64,000 bases of DNA from NCBI GenBank assembly GCA_940671915.1, contig CALNVZ010000649.1, positions 7,457,626 through 7,521,625 on the forward strand. The letters run 5' to 3'. The notes beneath the pieces are model-generated. The model had not been told where the DNA came from, did not search any database, and was given only the letters and a program-made list of their open reading frames with translations. Position 1 is the first letter of the stretch, and each line of letters starts with the position of its first letter. Shown here in pieces: positions 1 to 12,202 of the stretch. Both the position numbers and the translations under genes were made by a program. Origin of the DNA: Paracentrotus lividus. Lineage: Eukaryota > Echinodermata > Echinoidea > Camarodonta > Echinidae.

Positions 1-2370
1 ATCAATTCATCTATTCCGTGTAGTTTTCCCACGGTGTCGCGCAGTTGCCTGAACTGTTCTTCTCTTTCCTGATACGCGGTGCACCGCGAGATTATCCATT
101 CATTGGTATAGTGGTCATCTATTAAGTGCAGTGCTCCCCATTTTTTCATTCCGTGGTCGATTCACTATAATAGTCACTGGATGGAAAAACTCCTTTACAG
201 ACAAAGTTTTTATTTTCTCCTTCAAAATTACATGTTGGCTAGCGGTGAGAACGTCAATCGATGAGTGATGTCTCGGAATCCAGTGATTTTTCATCTGGTT
301 TAAAGCAGCCCAGCTGTGTCGATATCATACAATTGCAATATGCATGCATCTTATTTCTATTTTACGTCCATGTCCACTTCACCTGGGGGCTGTGTACACA
401 AGTGCCCTCACTAGCTGCCTAAACCTATTAAAGATTAAGCTACTGACTATAGAGATTGATAAGGATTATAGTATGTATAGATTCAAATTCTTATGGCTGA
501 AAATCGCTGTCATCCTCAAAGGATGCCTAAGTTACAGAAAACGGTTTGTTTTGTAGATAAATTGAACAAGTTATGGAGTAATCAAGAATATATTTAGGAC
601 TGTGACTGGATTTATAGGATCTAGCTGCCCAATTCTATAACATATAATAGGAAATGTCGGAGGTTGAGTGATTCAGTGTTAAATTAGTTGTATCCGTATG
701 TCTTTCTACCTCATTAATAAATAACCTAGATTCCATTGAGTCTCACTTGTCCATTCATCAGTAGAGTGAGGGAGTTGTAGACTAGGTCTTGATAAGAGGG
801 TCTATAAGAGTCCCAAAACTCTTTCTGATCTAAGTGACGCCTTAGAAAAGATAAGGTTACATTGAGCACTTTAAGCGGTGATTCTATTTCGCCACATTAG
901 CTGGCATCCCTAAAATTATCCATCAGCACCCTTTTTCTTTGGACTTGAGGGGTGCCTCATGGCTACCGAAAGATTATGCGCGGTGTTGATTAAGGCCACC
1001 CTTTCGCCTTCATGTAGCTATGGCAAGTCTAAGTTTGTAGATTTGTGCATAAAAAGAGTATTTAAACATTATGCAATGTATACCTGCGCTCCATTAAACA
1101 ACTAAATACGATAAGTGACCACGTCACTGTGGCGGGAACAGGATTTTCATGTACAGGGTGTGGGGGGGGCCAATAAATTGGGAATTTCACAGATTATTGC
1201 GTAACCCCCAATATTTTTTTCCCGTTACACTGGGTCGAGCAAAATGGTAAACCTCTATTTTTTTTTTACGTCATCACGGCTGGACCCGCTAGCGAGTAAG
1301 AGCGGGTGGGGAGGGGGGGGTGGGGGGGGGGGGGAGGTCGTATGGTTCCTGGTGTTTTTTTTTTTTTTGTGGCCTACCGCATCAAAGAGGGGTAAGATCA
1401 TCGTATCAAGCCATACGGGTAGTGCGTTGGGTCATTCCCGGCCCGCTCCGCCCCTGCTATTTTCTACGTCCTCGCGTGTTTTTGCCCCCCTTTCTATGCC
1501 TTTTTCTTTTTGCTGCTAAGGAGCCGGGCCGTACGCCACCCCGGCCTCCCCTGTATCCCGCGCCTTGCGCTAACTCGAGTGACAAGTGATTATAAACACT
1601 GTCCGGCTGTTTTGACAAGGTGTATACCCAGCCTTGAGCATTATACGGCTGTAATAGTAAGACCGAAGATTATAGCATTTATATTCGCTCAGAGAATGAT
1701 GTTGTCGTTCTTGTGTCAAATTTAGTAGATGTATCCCTACTTAAGTTCCTATGCTATATTAACAGTGGTATTATATTACATTCCCAGAGATATACTATCA
1801 ACCGCGATATAGCTGCTAGAGAACATTATTGTGCATATGGAGATGACAATATGACAACATCCCTTGCAGTTGAGCTATAAATCTTTCTCTTTTTTTATTC
1901 ATGTCAACTTTATTAAATATGCTTTCGAGTTCTGACATAACGATAAGCAATAAATTCACAACCAAACATATAATTAATTAATTAATTACTATAATGATTG
2001 ATAAATAATGTTACAGCAAATATATGTTGTCTATCCATCTTTCTGTCCAAAAATATTCTGATTTGTATTTTTAAGATACCGCTCAATTGGTGCCAATGTA
2101 TTCATTTACTAGTCCCAGACCGGATCCGAGCAAACTAAAAACCAAAACGTACAGATAAACGAAAGCTAATATTTTCTTCCTATAAACAATTCTCATTTAA
2201 GCATTTTATCTTCATTTAGAAAGCTATATCATTAAAAAGGTGATCGGAACCTCAACCAGGCCAATCCTCCCGAAGATACACGCTAAAAGTACCTCACTAT
2301 TATCATAATAGCGGACTGGATGACGTCAAAGAAGTTTAATGGGAATTGCTGCTGCCTAGCAATGATAGCG
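1..2370. other. No recognisable gene; unannotated left flank
   Basis: I see no protein family, splice-consistent exon chain or RNA gene here. There are homopolymer runs (G-rich at about 1308-1335, T-rich at 1358-1369) and an AATT simple repeat near 1973-1988. Open frames in 1244-1725 are translations of low-complexity G/C/T tracts and are not credible genes. The repeat families that crowd the rest of the window are not obvious in this part. Confidence 0.5.
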
Positions 2371-2373
2371 GTT

Positions 2374-2490
2374 CGGCTTTAGAAAACACGAATTTGTATT
2401 GCCCATGGTCAGAACAATAGACACCCATGTAGATGCTTAGATTCTATTGTTCTGACATAGACAATGACACGTGATTTTCTAAAGGCGAGA
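2374..2490. repeat. Imperfect palindrome (fold-back)
   Basis: An inner pair GTCAGAACAATAGA / TCTATTGTTCTGAC surrounds a short loop. Outer arms (CGGCTTTAGAAAACACG and CACGTGATTTTCTAAAG) extend the pairing. It is probably a small fold-back element; I could not settle a target duplication. Confidence 0.55.
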
Positions 2491-2820
2491 CCCAATATGC
2501 CTGCAGTAGGCACTTCCTTACACTGTCTTGACCGTCATCAGCCCGCGCATTATATAATAGGCAGGTACAGTTTTACCGAGTACTTGGAGGGATGTGCCTG
2601 GTGAGTTCGATCTATCTTTTGATATAATACTGTTTATGATAAATTATGTATATTATGATTTGGGTGAACTGATATTTAGATACGCTTACTAAGTTCAATC
2701 GATGATAAGGTCGTATTGTACTCGCGATCAACGGTCTGTACTTACCATTAAAAACTCTAAATATAGATATGTGCTAGTATGTTTGTCTTAACTATTCATA
2801 TGTATATATCTCTATCGTTA

Positions 2821-3003
2821 TCAGGACACTCCCGGAGACAACATCCCCCGGGCGTCCAATTTCCGGAGGAAGCTCCCGGGATTAGACATAGGATAGGTTG
2901 GTTAGCGGCGGTAGCGGTTGTACCTCCGGGGGAGTTGTCCTCCGGGGGAGCTGTCCTCCGGGAATTGTCCCCGGGGGAGTTGTCCTCCGGGGGAGATGTC
3001 CTA
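2821..3003. repeat. 16-bp GC-rich minisatellite with inverted flank
   Basis: Units close to TCCTCCGGGGGAGTTG are tandemly repeated about five times at 2930-3002. The preceding 2825-2880 carries the same motif in the other orientation (CTCCCGGAGACAACATCCCC), so the block is partly self-complementary. Open frames through it are by-products. Confidence 0.6.
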
Positions 3004-3344
3004 GAACCATCTCTATGTGTATCAATGTAAACTATGTATGCCAGTATACCTGTACGAATACTGTTAACTGTTATACCGATGTGTAACGTCTTCTTTTCAT
3101 GGATGGATTCCCAAATATGTTAGTCTTTCATGATGAGTCTTTCTTTCTTTTTAATCAAAATATCAAAGTGACTTTCCCCAAGTTTTTAAAACAGATGGTT
3201 AATGAAGCATGACCAAATATAGGCCTAATTACTATAATATAATATGTATTCGAACTTTGTAAAAAAATCATTATGCAATTTAGTCATGTGGCTACGACTT
3301 TGATTTTTGAATTAATAAAAACCATTATTATTATATAATGATGC

Positions 3345-5537
3345 ATGGAGGACCATATAAACCCCGTTATCAAAAATAACATTGGTAGAATTGTCATTGT
3401 CATCTATCAGGTGTGGTGCGCCCCAAGGCTCTATTTTAGTCCCCCTTCTTTTTTTACTATATGTATTAATGATATTTCAAATGTTTCTACTTTATTGCAA
3501 TACATATTGTTTGCAGACGACACAAATATCTTCTGCTCTAACTCAAACTTGGACAATCTTGTTCAAACACTCAATGCTGAATTGCCCAAATTATCAAACT
3601 AGTTTAAATGTAATAAATTGTCATTGAATTTAAGTAAAACCAACTTTATCTGGCTTCAAAACCCGTACTCACGACAATGAAAACAATATTACTTTAAAGA
3701 TAGATGGTGATGCTATTGAACAAAAGAAAAATACTAAATTCCTAGGGATTCATATTGACGAATGTTTATCATGGCATGAACACGTACGTGATCTTTCTAA
3801 AGTCTTATCTCGATTTGTTGGTGTTTAAAGGTACGGCCATTTGTTCCCCTTCGTAGGGGAGACCGGGGACAAATGTAACACGGGGCAATTGTAACAGGGG
3901 CTCCCATCCCTAGCAGAAACACTCTACAAACTTGAAATTTGTACAGAGCATGCGCATTTCATCGCTCCACATGCTCCTTGAGTGTTAGCAAATTTAACGG
4001 TTCGTGGAACTTTCTACAGCAGAAAAATCGTTTTTTAAGTAGGAAAGTAATATTTCACATTACCCATTGTTTTTCTTCTGGACAAATATGTGGATGAGCT
4101 ACGGCTGTCATTTTTATATATTTAGAAATTATGTTCTTAGGCCATATTTTGCTAACGTTTCAACGATAAATACCTAAGCTAAGATAGAAAAAAATCTCTC
4201 CAAATTCGGTCGCCCACCACAGGGGCAATAGTAACAATGCCGTTTAGGAAATACTTTTGCCCCGTACCTAGCCCCGGGACAATTCAGCGCGCTGTCATCG
4301 CCCGTACAGAGCACGTAAACTTCTGCAATAATCCCATGCCATGTTATAACAAGTGGAAAATATAATGTAACTTGAGTCAAGCATTGTCATGTTTTATAAA
4401 AAATTAGCTTATGTGGTTAATATTGCTTAAATCTTGGATCTGTCAAGTGCATAGCTTTGATAAAGAAAAGCAAAATGTTACAATTTCATGTGTTACAATT
4501 GCCCCCATAGCGTGTTACAATTGCCCCTGGTTTAGGGGCAATTGTAAAACTCGACCTCGTGTTTTGAAATGATAATGGCTTCAAAATAAATAGTTTTACT
4601 TAACCCAAACCTATTCGTATGTCGAGCTAAGATATCAAAATTTCGTTTTACTTGGTTTTAAGCAAGTATATAGTTATAATAAAGTTGCTAAGTCAAATTT
4701 GGAAAAAAGTGTTACAATTGTCCCCGGTCTCCCCTATTTTACTCATCATTTATAATTCCATTCACTCACGCATTTCGTATTGTAACATTGTATGGGCTAA
4801 TAGTAAAATAAATACTGATGGCATTTTAAGACTACTAAAGAGAGCCATACGACTTTGCTGTGGTTCTGATTATTTAGATCACACTGACCCTTTATTTTCC
4901 AGATTAAAAATACTAAAAGTTACTGATGTTCATTTAATGCAAATTAGAGTGTTTATGTATCGTCTCAGGAAACAAGAACTACCTTTATCTTTTTGTAACG
5001 ATTTCACTCTGAATAGAGACATTCATAACTATCCAACTAGACACTCTACTGACTTTCATCTGTTTACACCTAGAAGTGCTTTGGCCCATAAATCAATTAG
5101 ATATGTAGGACCTGAATGTATTACCACTTGACATACGAACTTGTAACAACCTTTTATCATTTAAAAAGAAACTAAAAGGATTATTCACATCAAAATATCT
5201 CTGTTAATCGTTTAGGTATGAGATGTATGTAGAATTACTCTTGTCGAGGCAATGTATTTTTTATTCAAATTTAGGTTTAATTTTCGTTTGTTTTGTGTGT
5301 GTTTTTTTTATTTTTTTTTTATTTATTGTTATTTTACTCGCATCAACCAAATGATTTATTGTAAGCCATGTTCCATATTCTTGAAGTTATTACCATTATG
5401 TTTTACCAGGGACTTTGCCCTTTAAACAACTCTGTTTATGCATTGTTCCTACTGTGTAATGTATACATGTAATGTAAAGCTTAATGGAAATTGTTATTTT
5501 ACATGGTGAACCAATATAAAAGAAAGAAAGAAAGAAT
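3345..5537 (+). mobile_element. Jockey/CR1-type LINE remnant (reverse transcriptase and 3' end)
   Basis: Translation of 3382-3602, in two frames, gives the reverse transcriptase signature: CAPQGS, then LFLLYVLMIF-type residues, then the catalytic FADD at 3510-3521. Past an inserted DNA element (3856-4734) the frame resumes with a typical non-LTR C-terminal region (YNSIHSRISYCNIVW, LLKRAIRLCCG, NYPTRHS) ending with a stop at about 5130. A 3' UTR and an (AAAG)n tail near 5517-5536 complete the 3' end. Stops and at least two frame changes (around 3600-3660 and just before the insertion) show it is dead. The 5' half with the endonuclease is absent, the usual result of 5' truncation during reverse transcription. 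The clade is inferred from motif style only. Confidence 0.85.
3856..4734. mobile_element. Nonautonomous TA-flanked DNA transposon inside the LINE
   Basis: The 879-bp insert starts GGGGAGACCGGGGACAA and ends with the reverse complement TTGTCCCCGGTCTCCCC, flanked on both sides by TA (3854-3855, 4735-4736). Removing it with one TA copy reconnects the LINE reading frame (RPFVPLR joined to ILLIIYNS), which fixes the boundaries. Inside, the motif GGGGCAATTGTAACA and its complement recur at both ends and near 4215 and 4490-4550, like subterminal repeats. No transposase frame is visible, so it would have depended on an enzyme from elsewhere, perhaps Tc1/mariner-like given the TA target. Confidence 0.85.
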
Positions 5538-5597
5538 TTCGTTGATGGTACGTTTAATATGAAATGTAGAAGAAAATGTGAATCAGGTGGCAAAATC

Positions 5598-5611
5598 CTC
5601 CCCCCCCCCCC

Positions 5612-5657
<46 letters not shown>

Positions 5658-5667
5658 GGGGGGGGGT
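5598..5667. repeat. Poly-C / poly-A / poly-G low-complexity tract
   Basis: A C run, a long A run and a G run adjoin one another; length is probably unreliable in the assembly. Confidence 0.7.
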
Positions 5668-6499
5668 TGACTTCCTCCTGGATCTGCCACTGGAAGTAAT
5701 TACCGTAATTTAGGTATTTTTGTTGAATTGCAAGTAGAGCTAGGCCTCCTCATAAAATGTTACACATTGAATATCTTGCCATTACATATTGATTAACGTA
5801 TTTGTTTTAGTTAAGGCTAGTTGAGGAACCGCTACGGACATAATCTTTTCATTTCTACCATGTCCTCTCAGTTAATTATGTAACGAAATGAACCAAAATT
5901 AAAATCCTTGTTCAATGCGTTCCGATGTTACACTTACTGATGTGCCTTGTGATTTTGTTGATGATGTTTGTCTAGAAGTGTGCCAGGTGTGCCATCTAAA
6001 TAATTCTTTGTTTGTTTGGATTTTTTTTCTTAGATTTTTTTTTTTTTTTTTTCCTCGGGAAGGCAACCATAGGTCCCCTTATATCTGCCTCGTGATTCAG
6101 GCAAACTTTTTGCTATTTTGAGTGGTGGGCCACTGTGACCTCCTCCCCTCCGGAAAGCATCCGAAAACAGTGGTAAGCACATTATAAAAAATCCCGCCCC
6201 GAGCGTATTTTCAGACCCCATGCAACCCTCCCTCCTTATCCTCCCCCCCCTTAAAGTTCTGCAAGCACACTCAATTTTGACACTTAACAAATTCTCGCAT
6301 AGGTGCCTAGAGACTAGTGTCTCCATACTCACTGTCTGATTTCTGTCTGTGTCTCCTTGTCTGGTATAGAAGTACAGTACACGCGGTAATCTTAGTTCTA
6401 ATAAACTGCAGACCTCTAGTAATGCCGAACATACACTTGGGTTTTGCCTGGCAGAAACTACACCTCCCCCCCACCCCAATCTCCCAATCCGCCACAAGT

Positions 6500-9480
6500 C
6501 CGGTCAGTCTCTCTCTTCCTCTTTTTTGTTTTAAATAATATTTTATTTTTCTTCTCCAAATCTAAAGAACATATTGTACAGATAATAAATGACCAAAACT
6601 TAACCATTCTTCATAAACAACAACCTAAATACAGTTATCATTTCTTCTCTTCAGCTCAGAATCCATTTCGTAACAAATAAAATGACAATTAATATAACAT
6701 GCTTCTTCAGGAACATAAAACTGAAACAACTGTAAAATGATACTTTGATTCTTAAACTAAATTAACAAAATAGTACTAGGAGAAAAAACTTCATATCGGT
6801 CTTTTTTTTAAAGCATAATTATGATCAATAATGGCTCATTCAATCAATAAGAGGGAGAGAGGAGAGAGAAAAAAAAAAGGTATAATCCCACTTGGACCCA
6901 CCCCCCCCCTTCCGTATCTAATACCATAAAAGAAAAATTGAGAACTGAGATCACCCAAAACATACACCCACACCCCTCATCCACACACCACACCCCACAC
7001 ACAACCAGGCAAATACAAAAAGCAAAAGGTTCACGCTTATACGGAGAAAGTATATAGCGCAGTCCGCTCTCCCCAGAGCTGTGTTTTCTTCGTTCTTTTT
7101 TTTTTCAATCAAAAAATAAAAATAATAATGTTATATTTGTCCCGGCCGTCCCTGACCTACGATAATGAAAGGTTTCCCATTTCTCTTTAGGTGGTTTATT
7201 AACGACTCGTTCTTCACTAATTTCTTTACTTCTTTTTCATTTTCCAAGTCATTCTTCGTTTAATTTCTTCAAGGAGTGTGGGGTTTATTTTTATTCTCTA
7301 TAAACACAATATCATTAGTTTAATTACAAAAGTATGAATATGATTAAACTAACATGCTCCTTACGCTATATCTAACAGTTTATGCCAAATGATAAAATTC
7401 CCTCCCAATTCACTATACTCTCTAATTCGATAAAATTGAAAATCCCCCACAATCTCCAAAGAACTTTATTTTTGCACAAGTAAAAAATAAATGTCAATAC
7501 CTCTCTTCCTACTATTATCACAAAAAAGCGCACTATATTGCTATTCACTTGACAATTCTATGAGTGTATACAAATGTTTTCTACTGTAGTATATAAGTTC
7601 TATAGCAGCAATTTTAAATGAAATTCTCTTAAACCTAATTCTAAGAGAATACATTTCCTGCGGTCTTAGATAATTAGTTTGTGATGAATATCTTTTTTCA
7701 GATAATAGTTAATATATTCTCTCTCTTAGACGTGATAACTGCATATGATTTATTCTATTTCATATTTAACAATGGCCACATACTATTTTTTTCGATGTAA
7801 CGTCAAGCAAACTGTATTAACTCTTTCCGTTAAATACAAATTCTACAATTTCTAAATATGCAAGTGTCTCTACATGAATCATTTTTCTTCAAAGAGCTTT
7901 CCATGTCTAGTGGATGTATCCTAAATAGAAATTGATCTACCAGTTAATTATTTCTTGTCAATTTAGTCCCCATCCTTAGAAAATCGCCCAGCTTGATTCT
8001 GATTTCACCTTCACCATCAACATAAATGTGATGTAATTCCTAATATATTTTTAAGGAATAAAACTTTATCATCAAAGTACATATGTCCATCTAATACGAA
8101 TAACGGATTGTTAAAAATAATTCATTTCTAACCTCTTACCTGCTTTCGTTTTAAGCAAGAATTACATCTTCATAGCGACCAAGCACGACTCCAGCAAGAT
8201 AATTCGCTATAAAAGCTTCTGGCAAAGACAGGTTCTAATGTTCAATGATAAATATTTATGTACTAAAAAAAATCAGTAAACCTCCAAACTCCACAGTCTT
8301 TATATTTAAAAGAAACGTTCCACTCCCATCTTCGAAATCTCTCTGATCTTATTAGTCTTGATCACATGATTAATTGTGTATATTAATAAATAAAATCGGA
8401 AATCTTATCTTTTAAGACCCCCTTATCATAATTCATATTACCTAACATTCCTCTTTAATTTCTATCCTATCCCATTCATAAAAATCTAAACATTAATTCT
8501 CAATTTCCTCAAACAAACCAAGGTGGTACTGGTGGATAAAGGGTTACACATAATTTAATTTTTGAAAGTACATAACCGTTTAATTAATGATTTTACCCAT
8601 TAACCGTTTTAAACCGCTCCACCATTTCAACATTCTTTTTAAATTTTACTTAGAATTCTTTTTATTTAATAGTCCTACCCGCACGTCCACATCTAAAGAA
8701 AAGGTTATACCCAATATTATTAATAGCCTCCAACTAATTCTTACCAAATAGTCGGCAACAATATTTTCATTCGAAGAGAGGGAACCGTAACAATAATACA
8801 CAATTTTTATCTCTATTTAATTTTTAAACACGGAAATTTGTGCAAAACTCCAACACAACTTATCTAATTTTCCATCAATGACTGCAGCCATCTCTTACAA
8901 AAAGGCTCCTTATCGTCTGCATAGAAGGTGGACCGTTTACTCTTCCATATCACCAAAACTATTATTTCGTTATGAATAGCAGAGTCCTTACGATTGAAAA
9001 AGCAAGGATCTCCATTATACAATAGTATAAATAGATATGCGAGAGAGAGGATCTCCCTGTCTTACCCCTTTGTTCAAAATGAAGTACCCTGTAATATCCA
9101 CCCCTGATTTACAGACACAACTCAAAAGCGCTTGCTTCCTATAGTGTTTGACTCCATTTTTACAAAAGAATGGCCGGAAAACCGAAGGAACGCAATGTTT
9201 TTGCAAATATATATGAGACACAAACGAAGCTTTTTCAAAGTCTTTATTGCCATTAAAATCCTAGCGAAAATTCATTGTGATGAAATGGTGAATGTGTGTA
9301 TAAGTAAATCATTTTAGCATCTATAACCTTATTGTGCTTCACCGTATATTTCTGCCTTTAATATACCCACCTGATCTATAATAAGCATTATTTCATTTAG
9401 ACTTTTTTAATCTATATAGATAGTGCCTTAGACTAAAATTTGTAGGCAAACATTTAATAAGATAAGGTCTATAATTTTAT
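6500..9480 (-). mobile_element. Decayed L1/Tx1-type LINE on the minus strand
   Basis: On the minus strand, 9221-9042 translates to residues ending in GVRQGDPLS (9042-9068), a reverse transcriptase motif. About 45 codons further on, YADD is encoded at 8912-8923. That spacing fits L1/Tx1-like reverse transcriptases better than CR1. Upstream, 9255-9240 reads as a KDFEKA remnant of the DFEKAFD motif. Frames are interrupted many times. Lower coordinates down to about 6500 are AT-rich without open frames and are assigned to the element's 3' part only by position; both ends are uncertain. Confidence 0.6.
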
Positions 9481-9699
9481 GTTTAACAAAGGGTCTTCCC
9501 ATCTCTTAGAAAACATTAAATGATTGACCGTGCCTGTTTTTGGAAGATGATAAGTTCCCCTCTACCTACCGAGTGTTCATAATTAAAAGCTTAGATCACA
9601 CTACATCTCCATCATTCGGGCCCAGAATAATAAGTAAAACTCAACACTTAGCCCATCGTTCCCTGATGTTTTGTTAAGTTTCATTTGTTTTAAAGCTTC

Positions 9700-11278
9700 C
9701 CAACACTTAAAGCTTTAAAGCTTCCTCTTCTTAGCTTTTTCGATATCGAAACCTGGCACACGCTATCGCGTATCGATATCGTGAATATCGATATCATTGT
9801 TCCGCTGACGTGTGAAAAGCCGGGAAGTTGAGGTAAGAATTTCTACAATTTATCATAAATTTTGGTGTATTATGGTTTTAAGGATTATGAGAATTGTTAT
9901 TCGCATATGTGTCTATTATTTTTCAGTGATTGTTCTGTATTGCTAGTTTGGTAAACGGGATATAAATAGAGCAACTTCCATTTCGTGGTGTCCCACATGT
10001 TGATTGTTGCGTAAGTTTTGCCCGCACAAGCAAAGAATTAAACCGACCAGTGATCAGATTAGTTGTTTGTGCGGCTGGTATGCCCCGAATCTCTCCCAAG
10101 TAATATATTTTAAAAAAAAATGATACTCACTTTGAATTTATGTAACTACCAAGAATACAAGAGCAGATACACTTACAGCATGGTCAATTCATAATTGACC
10201 TTGCACTGGGAAGTACCAGGCTTACTGCAGCAGTTTACTTCCAATGGAAAGTCAATGCAGAAAAGAGTCTTGAGCAGCTCCAACCAAGTCAAGGTGGCAT
10301 ATCCAAAAAAAGGGTCTAAAAATTCTACTTAACAAAATTAGAAATATCTAATGGGAAAATTATATTGCAATGAGACTATAGTATAGATCTAACGTTAGAT
10401 TATCTTAATTTAATTTGAGGTAGGTTTAAAGCTGGTTTTACTAATCATTATTGAGAAGTTTCCTCAGCAACCAAGAGGGCGACAGACAGCTATTTTTCTA
10501 TACTGACTGATGTTGGTTTGCAGCTGTATGTGGAGCAGATAGGTTGTTCCACATATTTATGTTGTCATATTAAAAAGTGAGTGATTGATATTGAAGGCAA
10601 AAATCAGTTCCAAACACATAACTTGCGTTCATATCGCAGGTACGGTACATGGTGATATAAACCTCCGGTCTCGAGCGCCGTCTGCTAGCAAGCTAGCTTG
10701 GCGGCTAGAGCAGGTGGCTATAGCGCTCCGTATTCGCTGCTGTTCAAAAGCACAGCAATTTTTTTCTACTTCCGGGTCGACCCACCAACAAGGTCACCCC
10801 ATCAATATTCAACGTAAATGAACGTTCCCTTCTACAGCGCTGTCTATAGTTAAATACGGACCAACCGGTGGAAATTGGAGGGTAATTTATGATCTAACTT
10901 GGCGGTAGAACCTGGATTTGAAAAGGGGTGCATCGTGACAGAATCGGCATGTCACAGAACCTAGTGTTATGCATGATGAATGAAATTTTAAATGAGTGGG
11001 TGGGGGCGGGGGGGGGCGGGCTTGGTCTTTATCCGCCTTTCTGGAAAATTTTTGGGCTTTTTTTTGGCTTCAAGCCTTCATATAATCTGAAACCAAAAGA
11101 CAAGGTAGATGGCTCTAGCTCTCTTAAGTTTATCAAACTAAAACAAGAGAAATGGTTGAGAATTTAAATCTGCATACATTGTTAGACATCAGATTCCATG
11201 ATGATTGAAGTTTAGATCAATTTCAATATGTAAAGTTAGTCTAACTAACTGTTAGTTTGGATCTAGAAGATGATCAGC
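9700..11278. other. Region upstream of SELENOF; no coding exon recognised
   Basis: It contains a cluster of ATCGAT/GATATC palindromes at 9740-9795 and a consensus splice donor (GAG/GTAAG) at about 9829, which could end a 5' noncoding exon of SELENOF. A GC-richer patch at 10640-10810 could be promoter-like. None of this is proven, and I see no protein homology. Confidence 0.35.
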
Positions 11279-11939
11279 CTATCTTGTCCATCGATAGACC
11301 GAGGCTGCTCTATCTTCATCGTAGGGCTAACCCCTCTGAAGACAGAGAGCTACCATTGCGCGAGCTGTTCAAACTGCAGTGCCGTGATTCTCTGTTAGAT
11401 TTCCCCAAATTTCATGGGAAAAACTTAAGGAAACCCCCCCAAAACCAAGTTCAACAAGACAGTTGCTAGGGCATCATCAAGGACAAAAAACAGATAGATC
11501 TAGAGAAAATCTACTTCCAGTGGGGTGTACCACAAAGACTTACGATTGATTAAAAGTTACGATTGATTTTTTCTTGGTAGCCTCATCATGGACAGGATGC
11601 TCCAAAGTTGATGATCTTAATCCTAACTCTAGGCTAGCCCTAACCGTACTCTTAATCATATCCAAATCCTAATCTATGACTGTACCTGGTTTCCAAATGA
11701 GGCTGCCGAGAAAAAATCAATCGTAACTTTTAATCAATCGTAAGTCTTTGTGGTACACCCCACTGATGCGGTAAGTGGAACAACTTTCATATTATGGCAA
11801 TAAAATACGATCACCCCAAAACACACTCAGCTGTGTACACTGCAGTTTGAACAGCTCGCGCAGTGGTAGCTCTCTGTCTTCAGAGGGATACGATGAAGAC
11901 AGAGCAGCCTCGGTCTAGTCCATTGACAGAGGGTATAGG
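11279..11939. mobile_element. Fold-back element upstream of SELENOF
   Basis: Two matching blocks are inverted. Around 11310-11395, GACCGAGGCTGCTCT, a CTTCATCGTA block and CTCTGAAGACAGAGAGCTAC mirror 11845-11920. The block 11521-11580 (TGGGGTGTACCACAAAGACT) mirrors 11697-11765. A loop of about 115 bp separates the inner arms, and the arms are not continuous (11400-11520 lacks a good partner). It may lie in the 5' UTR intron or promoter of SELENOF. A shorter palindrome at 51056-51160 shares the CTAGACGAGG / AGAGCAGCCTCG end motif. Confidence 0.7.
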
Positions 11940-12202
11940 AGTGATTACATGTAGTTCATCTTCCTAAATGTGTTGGTTGACAGTGCTGCTATATTAAAAC
12001 TTAATAGACTTTAAAAAAAAAAACCTATTTTTGCCTTTTTTTCTCTTGCCTAGTGATATATTTTTGGAGTACAGAAGAAGCCTAGATTAAATGGATTTTT
12101 AATTATCTTTCTCACTCTATTTTCCCCACAGATCTGATTGAGAAAATAATCTAAGTCTTGGTCTTGTCTGAGAGTGTCTAGGGAGGACCTCTCACCGCCA
12201 TC

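Noticed and set aside
1244..1725. Overlapping open frames with poly-Gly and poly-Phe
   Set aside because: Translations of homopolymer-rich sequence.
9740..9795. Regulatory array of ATCGAT palindromes
   Set aside because: Only a handful of short words with no regular spacing; kept only as a note in the upstream region.
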